Below, one piece after another: positions 1-12,081 of a stretch of 64,000 bases of DNA (positions are counted from its first letter, which is position 1; each line of letters starts with the position of its first letter). Position numbers and translations under genes: made by a program. The stretch is taken from positions 49,066,372 to 49,130,371 of the forward strand of contig CM034240.1 of NCBI GenBank assembly GCA_019916065.1, read 5' to 3'. The notes beneath the pieces are model-generated. The model was not told the origin of the DNA. It was given only the letters and a program-made list of their open reading frames with translations, and made no database searches. Source of the stretch: Vitellaria paradoxa. Its lineage: Eukaryota; Streptophyta; Magnoliopsida; Ericales; Sapotaceae.

Positions 1-54
1 AATTAAATTTTTTTATATAAAAGTATTCAAAAGATATAGTAAGAGTGAAAGAGT

Positions 55-787
55 TTGTTTTCATATAAAATGACCAAAAAGCCAAACCAAATGGAGAGAA
101 AAAGAGTAATTTTGGCCATTAAACAAATTCAACGATTAAAAATATCCAACGTTCAAATTTTTGAGATTCCTTATTATATGAATTTTTTTTTTGAAACTGA
201 GATTCTTTATTATGTAGATATTATCAACTTTTTTTTTGTGGGGGAGGTAAGTATAGATTTATTAACTTGACCAATTAAAATTTAGAAAAAAAATAGTTAC
301 TTCAAAGTCTAATTAATATTTAGATATTTTTCTATGCTTTAATTTAAAAAAATATTAAGAATTGTTACTAAGAGAGAAATAATTTTTAAACATTTTTTCA
401 AGCTTAATTATTACTTAGTCATTTTTCTTTTGTGGATTAATACATTTGAAATATGTAAATTTTATAACTGTAGCAAATTAATAATCAAGTGGGCCTTTTG
501 TAGGAACCATATGTTCACTTTAATTACATTTATTAATATTATACGTCACAACTCTAGTAGTTTTATATGTAAAGGAAAAGGCAAAATTGTAGTCATTTAA
601 TGATGTCAAACAAAAAATAAAAGTAAAGATTTTTTAAATGAGAAGAAATTAGAGAATAAAAGAGAATAAAGTAGAAGACCCACCAAATAATGAAATGAAT
701 GAGATGAGGAATGGTGAATATGGACATTGTCACATAAGATTTAGTAATAGCTTTTTGATTAATTTTACAAAAATAATTAAGACCAAA

Positions 788-823
<36 letters not shown>

Positions 824-1340
824 CGTAGGTATTTTATAAAAAAAATATGGTCAACACAACCAATTAAATTTTATTAAAATTTAAAAAAAATAATTACTCC
901 CAAACTTGAATTTATATTTGGACTTTTTTATGTTTTAATTTTAAAATTACAAAGAGTTATTATTAAGAGATAAATAATTTTTAAACATTTTCCAAGCTTA
1001 ATTATTATTTAAGCATTTTTCTTTGCGTTCTTTAATTTAATTACTTATACATTTGAGATAGGTAAATTTAACAACTATTGTAAATATGGGTTCCTGCACA
1101 ATTCTAGTGATTTTATATGCAATAGAAAAAAAATGATGTTGTAATTATTTAGTGATATGGGACAAAAACAAAATGTTAAAGATTTATAAATGAGAAGAGA
1201 AGAGTGAATAAGAGGGAATGAAAGAGAAAAGTACCACCTAAAATTAGAATGAAAGAGATGAGGAGAGAGAAAAATATTATTTTGGTATTAATTTAACAAT
1301 GACCAATAAAGAAATCTAATGGTTAAAAATATTTTTAACA
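55..1340. repeat. AT-rich tandem duplication, period about 594 bp
   Basis: Two long similar units lie in tandem, with the start of a third. The same landmarks recur in order: an AAGCTT site at 400 and 994, a stretch ending in an ATGAGAAGA-type motif near 640 and 1190, and a GAGATGAGGA motif near 704 and 1255. A partial third unit matching about 108-190 follows at about 1265-1345. No coding sequence is visible; the short ORFs are low complexity. The units are diverged, so the duplication is old. Confidence 0.6.
788..820 (+). repeat. (ATT)11 microsatellite
   Basis: Eleven uninterrupted ATT units in AT-rich non-coding DNA. Confidence 0.95.
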
Positions 1341-2900
1341 TAAAATTTTGAACTTTGTTATTATATAAAATTCCACACTTGTTCACTCTTTCTCAAACAA
1401 GGGCTAAATAAAAAAAATCCTGTTACTAATTTTCTACTAACAAAAAATGCGGTTTTTAAAATTTTTAAAAATTATAAAAATATAAAAAATATGTTTGTTC
1501 AAGTTTTCATATTTAGTTTTTATTTTTCTATATCATTTTTTATTATACAAAATTTTTTAAATCAAAAAATTATTAAAAATAGAATATCTTTAAAACTAAA
1601 AATTGATGTGCTTGCCTAAGCCTTTTATAATGTTTGTGCTACAATAACGTGTTTCGCGTCAAATATGGAGGGATCATTCCGTTCCATTCACATATTTACT
1701 AAAAATCGATGTGATTGCCTTATGCGCCGTTTGGTGTGCTAAAACATAAAATAATTTTTAAAAAATTTTAAAAATTTATAAAATTTATTCACTTTTTATT
1801 TCACTATACAAATTACGAATTTACAATTTATCTCACTTTATTTCATTTTTTATCACTCTAAACACACTCGTACTAGTCTCAAGTTTATGGGTGGACCCAA
1901 AGAAAGTTGGGGAGATAATTATCCTCTGATTTGAAAAATTCAATTAAACTTTTATTATTTTATTACTTTTTATAAATTATATTTTTTATGTTTTGTCTTT
2001 TTTATATTTTGTCTTTTTTATATTTTTATTTTTAATTTTATTTACTTTAAAATATAATTTTATTCCACTAACTATAAAATTTGGAGCCGGCTACGCTGCT
2101 GCCAAGACTTGAAAGTCTTTCCGCGCGAAGACTAGAAGAAACACCAAAAAAAAAAGGGGGGGGGGGGGGGGGGCGAAGACTTTGGGCATTGACTTGGGTA
2201 CCAAGCGATTTTTTTACATGATAATTAAATGGATGTTATGATCCCGTTTGGCGTAAAAGTTTTAAATCGTTATAAATTTCCAACAACTCTTTTATCTTTA
2301 ATTCTTCCGTCATTATTAATTTCAAAAAATTCTAATATTTCGCTAAAAAATAAAAAATATGAAAAAAATAAAAAATATGGAAGTAGGTTAATCGAATATA
2401 TAAATTTTTTATAAAATTATATTTTTCGTATCGAAAACTTTTAAATGAGTACCATTATCTCTATTTCTTGTGAATTTTTTTGAATCTGTTAGAATGGATT
2501 TTAAAAATCGTTCCCATGATTTGCGACTTTTCAAAAAAAACGGTGCCAAAATTAACCTAAACTATATTTTATCTTAATTTATCTTATTTTTTCTTACTCT
2601 AAACGCAGCCTATATTGTCAAAATGTTCGAGTGGCGTATAATTCTCCAAAGGGTAGAGGTGGGAGGAAATGAGGATGGAAAGAGGCAAAGTTGAATGGTC
2701 ACAAATGTGATGAGAGTCTTAACCCATTTGGGACATTCCTTGAAATATCCATTTGGGACTTCCTCTTGGAATTAATTAAGGTGACTTCTCCCCCCATACT
2801 TCCAAATTTCCACCCGATGATCCCTTTGTTCTTCCGATGTAACATTCCTAATCCCATGTCCACACACTACACAATCCCTGTTACTAATTAGTTTTGTCAT
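1341..2900. other. AT-rich intergenic DNA, no gene seen
   Basis: No coding region is supported. Short CGTTTGG-type stretches near 1727 and 2244, with loosely complementary AAACACACT and AAACGCAGCC stretches near 1860 and 2600, hint at old MITEs, but the ends are too diverged to define. An A10G18 homopolymer junction lies at 2146-2173. Confidence 0.5.
2146..2173 (+). repeat. Homopolymer junction A10-G18
   Basis: Ten A residues run directly into eighteen G residues. Long G runs are rare in AT-rich plant DNA, can form G-quadruplexes, and are prone to length errors in sequencing. Confidence 0.9.
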
Positions 2901-2929
2901 TTTGCAGTGATTTTATGGGTAGGCATTGT

Positions 2930-3030
2930 CTTGTTTTTTTGTAGTGCTCCTCCGTTGGCCTGACGGCAGCGCCAGACAAAAGACTCTCTCCCCTGCTATT
3001 TCCATGGTTGAATGTCATCCGGTTTAACTT
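2930..3030. repeat. Segment shared with 41450-41560 (upstream duplication)
   Basis: A stretch containing CTCCGTTGGCC, an AGACAAAGA-like motif, a CTCTCC motif and CTGCTATTTCCATGG recurs in the same order near 41460-41540. The two sites lie upstream of the two subtilase copies, so this is probably an outlying part of the same segmental duplication, since separated by insertions and deletions. Confidence 0.6.
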
Positions 3031-3071
3031 GGGAAATTTTTTTTTTTTTTTTACATATAAAATATTAAATA

Positions 3072-4241
3072 TGAGATATTCTTTATATATACGGCCTAAA
3101 TTAGAATATTCTATATTTTATTTTTTAATAAGTTGTTAGATTTATTTTAGTATGTAAATTATTACCATACATACTTCTTCTCTCGTTGTAAGTTTTACCT
3201 TTATAATATATATCACAAGATATAAATTTTTTATATTCTCTCTAAATTCTATTTTTTGTCTTTTATTTTTTTATTTCAACATAGTATCAGAGCTCACGGT
3301 TTTCGATCCTGAATGGATTAGGCTACATAAGTTTGGTGTGGTTTAATTTGTCTCTTAATTTTTATTTTTGCCAAATCTTACTAATTTTGTCTTCTTGACG
3401 GATCTGTTGTGTTTTTCACCAGTGCTGCCACCGTCTTATTCTGCCATATTATTTTTCATCACCTTAATATATATAGAAGATTATTTCACCTTCTATTTTA
3501 ACATGTCATTAGAAATTTTTATATTTTTATTTTTTGGTGTTTTTTTCTTTTCAAAGTTGCTTTGCCATAAAAGCATCACAACTACCGCGGAATTTTTTTC
3601 TTCCACCTTTTGAACCATATTAAGGGCCCGTTTGGTTGGCCAAAAATACAATAAAAATAGAAAAATGTGATATAAAAGTGATAGGTATTAAAATTTAATT
3701 GGAAAAAGTATAAAAAGTAGTTAGAAATTAATGAGTTTTGGTAAATTTTTGTAGGCCAAACAGGGCCTAAAGCTTTTTGCGTTTTCATCTTCGTACACTG
3801 CATTTTTGTTAGTTATTTTTCAATCTCCAATTTGAAAAATAATCATATCAGTGGTAGCAAAATTTCTTCAAAAACTCACTATCAAAACTTCATCGCCATC
3901 AGCAGCCACACAACCCCAAATTTTGCATTCACAGTTTTTTTTACTATCCGATTCAGCTGTTTTTGAAATGCTCTTATTTCTAAACTCAAGTTGGTTTACT
4001 ATCTTGACTTTGAGAGAATATGTTAGAATATTTTATATATACTGCCTATATTAGAATATTTTATATTTTACTTTTTAGTAAGTAGTTAGATTTATTTTGG
4101 TATATAAATCATTACCATACATACCCCTTTCATTGTAAGTTTATTTAAAGGTTTCTTTACCTTTATAATATATATCACAAGATGTAGATTTTATATTTCC
4201 TCTCCGAATTTTATTTTTTGTCTTTTATTTTTATTTCAACA
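3072..4241 (+). mobile_element. TRIM-like miniature LTR retrotransposon
   Basis: Two direct terminal repeats of about 210 bp (3072-3281) and 221 bp (4021-4241) flank about 740 bp without a retroviral ORF. The right copy starts TGTTAGAATA and both end TTATTTCAACA. The left repeat is followed at once by TAGTATCAGAGCTC (3282-3295), close to the plant tRNA-Met primer-binding site TGGTATCAGAGC, and a purine-rich tract (GAGAGAATA) precedes the right repeat. Small size, short LTRs, a PBS and no protein fit a terminal-repeat retrotransposon in miniature. The left terminus is degenerate and no target duplication is clear. A MITE sits inside it. Confidence 0.75.
3624..3767. mobile_element. Tourist-like MITE inside the TRIM
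   Basis: A 144-bp element with imperfect inverted ends: left GGGCCCGTTTGGTTGGCC, right the reverse complement of GGCCCTGTTTGGCCTAC. It is flanked by TAA on both sides (3621-3623 and 3768-3770), the target site typical of PIF/Harbinger-type Tourist MITEs. No coding capacity. Confidence 0.8.
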
Positions 4242-7200
4242 GTTGATATATTTAATTTTTTTGATTTAAAAAAGTTTTAAATATAAAAGAATAATTTTAA
4301 TCATATTAAAAAATTAAGCTAAAAGTTAACTTTCAACTAGTATACTCAAACTAAACTAAATTTAATTGATAAATGAAAATTTATTTAAAAGCGTTAACTA
4401 GTTAGATTATTTGAATATTATTTTAGGGGCGTAGCACATAAGTGAGACAATTTAAGGGAAAGAGAACACCAATACTCGGATCCATTTAGTGCGTGCGCGC
4501 GCGTGTGAATTAGCATTAAAGTTTTACACGGATGTAAATGAGTGTTTTGCGGGATAACCCGCGACTTCACCCCTCCTTGGTAGCAATTTACCTATGCATA
4601 TGGGAGGTTCAGTGTAATTATTACCGGTGGCAGAAACAAAAAATATTGATCTCTTTGAAAACAAAATAAAATTTTATAGGGAATAGTATAATTTTTAAAA
4701 TATTTTTATAATTTATCTCATAGAATATTTTTTTTTTAAATAAATTGTCTTAATACTTTAAATAATTTACAAGTTTGACCATTACTTTTATGTTAGGCAG
4801 ATTATCCATTATTAAGCAGTACATTATGTGCAAATGTAAATTTATGGTAATAATATAATTTTTGACGTAATTTTATAATTTTGACCTATAAAATATTTTT
4901 TTACAAAATAAATTTTTTTAATATCTCAAATAATTTATAAATTTTACCATTACTTTTATGTCTGACACATTATCTATTATCTTCAAGTACACTGTGTGTA
5001 AGTATAAATTTATACTGTTTGGCTTGATCTCAATGGGTTCAAATTATAAATTCGCTACTGATTATTAACTTATTTTCAAATTAATATTATAAAATATGAA
5101 ATTTATTCTAATGAAATTGACCCCCCATTACATCTACAACAAACAAAGTATGAAAATGGGCTGTAAAAAAGGGAACCAACCAAGCAATGGATTTTTGATC
5201 ACCACCAGAGCAACCCAACGTTGAAAATATCGAAGAAGATTGAAACTTCTTTCACTGACAGAAAGGGATGGATGGGTATATGTTATTATTACTGCTTGTG
5301 AGGTCGACGCATTGTTTAGCTCATTCTCATAATGTCATTATATTTTCTATTTTCTTGCTATAATTTGCTAATATTTTTTTCAAAAAAATAAAAATAAAAA
5401 CAAAAAGGCTTTAATTATTAATTAATATATACTCCCTCCACAACTGCGATTTTCACCTTCTTGCACATGTTGGCCAATCAATAAACCAGCTTTTCTAAAG
5501 AAAAAGACTTATTAAAGTGAGTTAGGAAAGTCTAAAGTCATAAGACATTATAATTCAGTCAATCATTCATGAATTAGAAAAATTCAATGTAGACCTTTGG
5601 AACATTCTCCATACATTTTCTTTTAATTTAATTTATTCAAAAACTTGACAATGATTGTCTTTGTATTGATATATATATATATATATATAGTATTTTTCTA
5701 CGATATTTATAATAAAAAAAATAATAAAATACTTAAAAGTTTACAAAAAATTATTTTTGATTAAAAATGAAAAAAATTAAAATTAATATTATAATGTCTC
5801 AATCACCCTATATATATATATATATATACCACGCTAGAAGTATGCACACACAATGTGTTTGATTTTTGTTAATTTTTTATTTTAAAAAAATAAGAATTAT
5901 AAAAAAAATTATTTATGTAATTTAATTAGAGCTATAAAAGTAAAATAATATGATAATTAAAATTTTAAAATTTGTAAAATAACTTAATTAGCAGTGACTT
6001 TTTGAAGTGTGATTTTTATTAAATTTTTTATTTTAAATAAAATAAAAAATATAAAAAAATTCATTTGTGTAATTTAACACGTGTATAAAAGTAAAATAAT
6101 GTGATAGTTAAAATTTTGGGTAAAGTACAAAAATTACTCTTACAGTTTATTCTTGGTGTCACTTTAGTTCCACACATTTCAATTGTAACAATCAAATCTT
6201 TACATTTTCAGTCAAGTATTAATTTGTTCCTTCCGTTGGTTAACTATTAGAAGCAACCATTAAACTGAGAATAAAATGGTAATTTTATTTATATCGTTCA
6301 CCCTTAGTATCGCCTTAGACAACTACGTTACAAATTTCAACTAGTTGGCTCCTAATTAATATATAGATAACTATGTTACAGATTTCATATCATATGCATC
6401 GACTAGTGAGCAATGGATCTAAGGGTGGAGATTTACATTTATGTACGTAGTTAACCAAACATGGATTAGACATTGCTCCATGATTGGTTCAACATGAGTT
6501 TTTATATATATTTTAAAAACTTAGGCCAATCAAAAATTTCCTAGAATGACTTAATTAATCATTAGCCATCTTCATAGAAGTAATGGTAACCATAAGTACC
6601 GCTCAAGTGGGTGATGATTTGCTTTCAAGTTATTAATTACACATTATTATATACAGACCATCTATGTTAAACTTTTACAACCAAATTAATTATCTGCAAT
6701 AAAGATAAAGATGAAGATGGAAATGAAGCAATAAATTCAATTATGACAGGTTGACCAAAAGTCAAGTCCCCTCCAATAATGGAAGCTAATTCCAATTTAG
6801 ACTTTTCACCAATAAATGCATGCAAATTTTCATGGTGATGAAGGTCGATCTCTTGCCCTCCTACTATATATATTAAATTTTAAACTGTATTAGCATGATT
6901 ACTTGAACTAAATAAAAAATCTTAGATGAAAAAAATAAATAATAAAGAGATTGAAATATAAGAATTAATGATGAAAATCCTCCACTAATATGAGTGAAAA
7001 ATTTTGGGTTAGGAACTTTCAATGAGTATCCAATGTGTTCTTTTCTTGAGTCAAAATTTTCATCAACTTCAGCATACATACATTTTTAGTAGGTATCCAA
7101 CAACTTATTCAATGGCCCATCCAACATACAGTTTTAGGAGTTGCACTGAATAAATATACTATAGAGACTGCAATGTAAAAATGAAAGGTTGAAATGCCAT

Positions 7201-8590
7201 AGTGATTTATTTCAAATAATTTAATAGTTTTGATTTAACTTATTTTCTCCAAATAATTTAATGATCATTTAATGGTTCTTCTTATTTAATAGTGGAGATC
7301 ACCCAATGATTTAATAATGCGTATCTTAATTCTTTATTTTTTTACAGCAATTCTACAGTGCATTTATCCATTGTAATATCTGTAACCGATCCAACATATA
7401 CTACCAACCATCCAATAGATTTAGCCAACCCATCTAACACATCAAGAGAGTTATCTCCAACACATCAAGCTTAATAATCCTCAATTCTAATTCAGAATAT
7501 GTCCTGTGTTGATTTTAAAACTATTAATTCTATATTCTCAAACACCTTAAATTAGCTTAGTTCTAAAAATACAAAACTAAAATTATTGTTTTAATAAAAA
7601 ATTATCATATTACAATGAAAAACCTAACAGTAATTTAAGAAGTGCAAATTTGTTTTGATTTTCTTTCGTTGAGTTATTATTTGTACAACTAAATGCTAAA
7701 ATTTTCAAAATTTCTTTATTAAAACTAAATGCTAAAATTTTCAAACTTCTTTTGTCAAAACTAATTGCTGAAATTTTCAAACTTCCTCTATCAAATACCC
7801 TTCAATTTGTTGGAATTTATATATGTGGGCCAAGATGTTTCAAATTGTCAAGCAAATGCATCTTTCCACCGATTTTTTTGTTAGCTTTAACTTCTTCTTC
7901 TTTTTTGAATTTCTTGTTAGCTTTAATATTTGAATTTGACATAAAGTTGAATGCTATTTTAGGAACTATAAAGTTTCACCCAAATTAAAGTTTTATTAAT
8001 TTTTTAATTTCATTGATACCGTTTAAAGTTTCATTTATAATATTATAAATAATTCTCAAATATTAATATATTAAAATTGAAAAATGATAAATGCATTTTT
8101 CTATTAAATTCCCTCACTTGATATCACTTTTTTTTATTAAAATTATTGTGGAGTGGAAGAAATTAACGATAATTATAAATAATCCTAGTCATAAAAAGTT
8201 TGCACCAAGAAATCCATCATTACAGCTTTAAAAAAAAATAATAATAATAATAAAGAAAAACGTGGTGGTCTCTCTCTCTTTTATCTCTTTAAAAAGTTTA
8301 GTTATATTATTAATAGAAATCATATTTTAATAAATTTTAAGTACAAATTTGATGATCAATTATAAAAATAAATAGATTTTTTTAGTAAGAATGAATAAAT
8401 TTGAGAAAAACTACAAAAACTACTTTTATTAAATAAAAAAAAAGAATTTTTGTTAGCTTTTTTTAGATTTTAAGTATTTTTTATAGTATTTCTAATAAAA
8501 ATATTAATAACATACTTAAAGGTTTTTATTTTGATGAAAAAATGTTACAAAAAAATTAAAAATTAAAATGTCTCTACATGTATCTATGCG
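4242..8590. other. AT-rich intergenic DNA with local duplications
   Basis: No gene is supported. Visible structure: an alternating purine-pyrimidine run (GTGCGTGCGCGCGCGTGTG) near 4490-4508; an imperfect tandem duplication with offset about 168 bp at about 4690-5030 (ACCATTACTTTTATGT at both copies); TA microsatellites near 5670-5690 and 5810-5828; and a segment around 5700-5830 whose motif AATGTCTCAATCACC followed by TA repeats recurs near 8665 and 54590. Confidence 0.5.
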
Positions 8591-9080
8591 AGAATTATTG
8601 ATTTATATATATAAAAATTTTGCACAGAGATCAATCATGACACGAAAAAAAACTAAAAATTAAAATGTCTCAATCACCTATATATATATATATATAATTT
8701 TCAAATATTGATATATAAAAATTTTACACCGAGAGATCTGATAAAATTTCGTGATTCTCAATCCGGATCTCCAAAGGCTCGATTAATTGAAAATAATGAA
8801 AATTTATCCGTCATGAATATTGATATAGTATCTATTAAAAAATATCTGATACTTAAATTAATCAAAGTATCAGAGTTTTTGTATAGAAGAACACAGAGAG
8901 AGAGAGTTTTTTCTTATATCTGTTAAAGTGATTTCGTCATTTATTTATAAGAATATTTTATAGAATTACAATGAGAATCAAATTAAAAGTCTTCCCAATT
9001 TCTTTATTTGAATAAAAAAAATATTAACTTGACATACATTTTACGAGATTTAATGTGATATTACAAAAAAAATTACGCCC
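8591..9080 (+). other. Distal 5' flank of subtilase 1 with about 350 bp absent from copy 2
   Basis: From about 8630 to 8735 this flank matches 54550-54660 upstream of the second subtilase. The match breaks near 8737 and resumes at about 9085, so copy 1 carries roughly 350 bp not present in copy 2. The break is bordered by short AGATC repeats. No gene is visible in the extra segment. Confidence 0.6.
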
Positions 9081-9084
9081 ATCA

Positions 9085-9204
9085 AGATCAATCATGACGC
9101 GTTTAAAACGGTGGTACCCTCTCTCTCTCTAACGCCTTTCGACCCGATCCGGTTCTGAAAGATTATAAATAGAACAAGGATGTTGGGTTTCATCCAAATT
9201 AAAG
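9085..9204 (+). promoter_or_regulatory. Proximal promoter of subtilase 1
   Basis: A TATAAATA box lies at about 9164-9171, roughly 40 bp before the ATG. A CT-rich tract (CTCTCTCTCTCT) near 9120-9130 and the following 80 bp are nearly identical to the region before the second copy (54665-54771), including the TATA box and its spacing to the start codon. Conservation in a region where the more distal flanks differ supports a functional core promoter. Confidence 0.75.
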
Positions 9205-11511
9205 ATGGCCATCACGATCCCAATCCGCGTGGCCGTCTGCTTATTATTATTATTATTATTATTCATTTGTCTCTGTTCTGCAGCAGCTGCTGCTGAAACT
9301 GAGTCGTTGGATGCCCCGAAAACTTACATAGTACACGTGTCGGAATCACAAAAGCCGTCAACTTTCAGTTCCCATCAAGCATGGTATTCCTCCATCCTAC
9401 AATCACTGCCATCAAACTCTCTAGACGGCAACAACGCTACTAGCGCGACACAAATTATCTATGCCTATGAACGGGCGGCGTGCGGCTTCGCAGCCCGGCT
9501 CACTGCGGCACATGTGGCGGAGCTGAGGAAGGTCGCCGGGGTTATCGCCATTCTTCCGGACGAGACACTCCAGATCCAAACCACTTACAGCCCAAGCTTT
9601 CTTGGTCTCTCGGACACCTCGGGACTCTGGCCCTTCTCCAATTACGGCGAAGACATTATCATCGGAGTCCTCGACACCGGGATCTACAACAATGCACATC
9701 CGAGTTTCTCCGACGCGGGACTCTCTCCGGTGCCCAGCAGTTGGAGAGGCCAATGCGAAACGGGAACGGACTTCCCAGCTTCGTTTTGTAACCGAAAAGT
9801 GATTGGCGCGAGGGCTTTCTACGGTGGAGCTCATGCGAGTTCGGCCAGGGATCACGATGGACATGGGACACATGTCGCTTCCACAGCTGCTGGAGCAGCA
9901 GTTGTAGGCGCCGGTTTCTATGGATATGGAGTAGGAGAAGCGAGGGGCATCGCCATGAAGTCGAGAATTGCCGTTTACAAGGTCTGTTGGCCGGACATAC
10001 GTTGCTCGCAGGCCGACATCCTCGCCGGGATGGAGCAAGCCATTTCCGATGGAGTCCACGTCATTTCTTTCTCCATTGCAGGTTCAACTGCGCTGCCGTA
10101 CTACAGTGATAACATTGCGATCGGAGCTTTCAGAGTTGTCCGGAGCGGAATCACGTTTTCGTGCGCAGCCGGGAACATAGGTCCCGGTCCTAGTACAGCT
10201 CTGAATCTTGCACCGTGGATGCTCACCGTCGGAGCATCCACAATGAATAGGAGGTTTGCGGCCCAAGTTTTTCTAGGTGACGGTGTAATATTCACTGGCG
10301 CATCAATTTACGATTCTCCTTCTTCTGGTATATCAAATTCGGCGCCGCTGGTATACGCCGGCGATAGTGGAACCGGAACAGGAGACCCCTATTGTCAACG
10401 GAACACGCTTAATCCGTCGACAGTCAGGGGAAAGATTGTGATATGCGATCGTCATCCAGAATTAGAAATCAGTGAAGTAGAACAAGGTAACATCGTGCAA
10501 TCAGCTGGTGGGGTCGGAATGATAGTGGTCTCACCCGACGGCGGCATCTCTTCACAACCGTATATGCACCCAGCAATAATGGTCACCAAAAGTGACGGCG
10601 ATTACATCAAAGGTTATACAAAACTGCGTCCATCGCCGACGGCCGCTTTCTTGTTTCTAGGAACACAGGTAGTAAACTCCCCGCCGGCTCCAATGGTTGC
10701 CAGTTTCTCTGGCCGAGGCCCCAACCAAATCACGCCCGAGATTCTCAAACCCGACGTCATAGCTCCGGGCGTTGACATTTTGGCCGCCTGGACTGGTGAT
10801 CGTGGTCCTAGCTCGTTGGTGGACGACCCAAGAAGGGTCCGATTCAATATCATATCGGGCACGTCCATGGCTTGCCCCCACGTCAGCGGGTTGGCTGCCA
10901 TGCTGCGTAAGACGTACCCAACTTGGTCCCCAGCCGCTATCAAATCAGCCCTCATGGCCACTGCTTATGTTTTAGACAATTCTGGGAGTAGCATTAAGGA
11001 CGCTTCCACTGGACTCGCAGCAACACCGTTTATTCTTGGATCAGGACACGTGGATCCGACTAAAGTGCTTGATCCAGGGTTGGTTTACGACATGGGGGAG
11101 GTGGATTACCTGGGGTTCCTCTGCTCCATTGGATACACCCAGCAGCAGATTGCAGTTTTTTTGAGAGGGTCTGGTCAGGTGGATTGCCGTACACAGAATT
11201 TGCCTAGTCCGGGCAATCTCAACTATCCATCATTCTCTGTTGTGTTTAGTCCTAGTAGAAGAGAGGTCACTTACAGGAGGACGGTAACAAACGTTGGGAA
11301 TGTGAATGCGGTTTATACCGTTACGGCGTCTCCCCCAAACGGCGTTACTATCCGTTTTAGCTCAGAAAGACTTGTATTTGACCAACAGAACAATATCCTT
11401 TCTTACGAGGTCACGTTCACCAACGTCGGACTTACTTCAGAGGGATCCGGGCATCTCCAGTGGTCTGATGGAACCCATATTGTGAGGAGTCCAATTGTTG
11501 TTAGGCAATAA
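9205..11511 (+). CDS. Subtilisin-like serine protease (plant subtilase, SBT family)
   Basis: A 768-residue intronless preproprotease, normal length for plant subtilases. Residues 1 to about 30 form a leucine-rich secretion signal ending in an alanine run, so the product should be exported to the cell wall. An inhibitor-I9 type propeptide follows (about 41-127, YIVHVSES to TTYSPSFLGL). The S8 peptidase domain holds catalytic Asp157 (VLDTGIYNN), His220 (DGHGTHVAST), oxyanion-hole Asn324 (CAAGNIGPGPS) and Ser554 (GTSMACPH). A protease-associated insert lies at about 360-490 and a fibronectin-III-like C-terminal domain at about 672-766 (NYPSFSV onward). The ATG follows a TATA box by about 40 bp, and an AATAAA motif overlaps the TAA stop. 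No broken residues are seen. The substrate cannot be told from sequence; plant relatives process peptides and act in defence and development. Confidence 0.95.
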   Translation: MAITIPIRVAVCLLLLLLLFICLCSAAAAAETESLDAPKTYIVHVSESQKPSTFSSHQAWYSSILQSLPSNSLDGNNATSATQIIYAYERAACGFAARLTAAHVAELRKVAGVIAILPDETLQIQTTYSPSFLGLSDTSGLWPFSNYGEDIIIGVLDTGIYNNAHPSFSDAGLSPVPSSWRGQCETGTDFPASFCNRKVIGARAFYGGAHASSARDHDGHGTHVASTAAGAAVVGAGFYGYGVGEARGIAMKSRIAVYKVCWPDIRCSQADILAGMEQAISDGVHVISFSIAGSTALPYYSDNIAIGAFRVVRSGITFSCAAGNIGPGPSTALNLAPWMLTVGASTMNRRFAAQVFLGDGVIFTGASIYDSPSSGISNSAPLVYAGDSGTGTGDPYCQRNTLNPSTVRGKIVICDRHPELEISEVEQGNIVQSAGGVGMIVVSPDGGISSQPYMHPAIMVTKSDGDYIKGYTKLRPSPTAAFLFLGTQVVNSPPAPMVASFSGRGPNQITPEILKPDVIAPGVDILAAWTGDRGPSSLVDDPRRVRFNIISGTSMACPHVSGLAAMLRKTYPTWSPAAIKSALMATAYVLDNSGSSIKDASTGLAATPFILGSGHVDPTKVLDPGLVYDMGEVDYLGFLCSIGYTQQQIAVFLRGSGQVDCRTQNLPSPGNLNYPSFSVVFSPSRREVTYRRTVTNVGNVNAVYTVTASPPNGVTIRFSSERLVFDQQNNILSYEVTFTNVGLTSEGSGHLQWSDGTHIVRSPIVVRQ

Positions 11512-12081
11512 AAAATTACTATTATCTCGCTTTATGACCGAGTACAAAAGAAATCGAGATTATGACTAGAAAGAGAGTCTCTGACTAACAAATCTTCTAA
11601 TAATAAAGTCAAAAAATATTTGAGAGAATTGTAAAATAGAAAGTAAAGTGCGAAGTACTTGGTTGATAATAATAAGCGTACCTAAATTTTAAATGTTGTA
11701 TTTATGGTAAAATAGTGTTAACAAATTAATAGATAAATAATGAAACTGTAATCATATGTATATGTTAAAGTCCACTACTCTGATGTACTTTTCTTTAAAT
11801 ACCTTTCATTTCATCTTTAATGCCTTCTACTCTGCATTAAATGCGCGCGTGAGAGAAAAAACTCCTAAATAGATAGAATGTAACTCGTGGAATGCCCAAA
11901 TATTACATCTGTTTACCACTTATAAATGAACGAACTAACTAAGTTAACTTTTAAGTAATAAACTCAGTTCATTTATTATTATTTTACATTTATAATTAGA
12001 ACCACACTAGCATTGATTCACAAGAAGTTAGGACCCAACTACAGCTACTTCCTAATTATTTGATCTGCGCCGAGCACATTT
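11512..12081. other. Subtilase 1 3' flank, no gene seen
   Basis: AT-rich DNA with possible 3' UTR signals only. Nothing else is supported up to the transposon boundary at 12082. Confidence 0.5.

Noticed and set aside
6110..6260. Conserved-looking GGGTAAAGTACAAAAATTAC stretch as a MITE end
   Set aside because: No matching inverted end or target duplication could be found.
9421..10059. Long antisense ORF (212 codons) within subtilase 1, and a 286-codon one in copy 2 (54967-55827)
   Set aside because: Both are shadows of the GC-rich subtilase frame; the pattern follows the coding strand's codon use and neither shows a known domain or promoter.
9480..10975. Several 60-115-codon ORFs in other frames of the subtilase
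   Set aside because: Overlap a well-supported protease gene; arginine/proline-rich out-of-frame translations.
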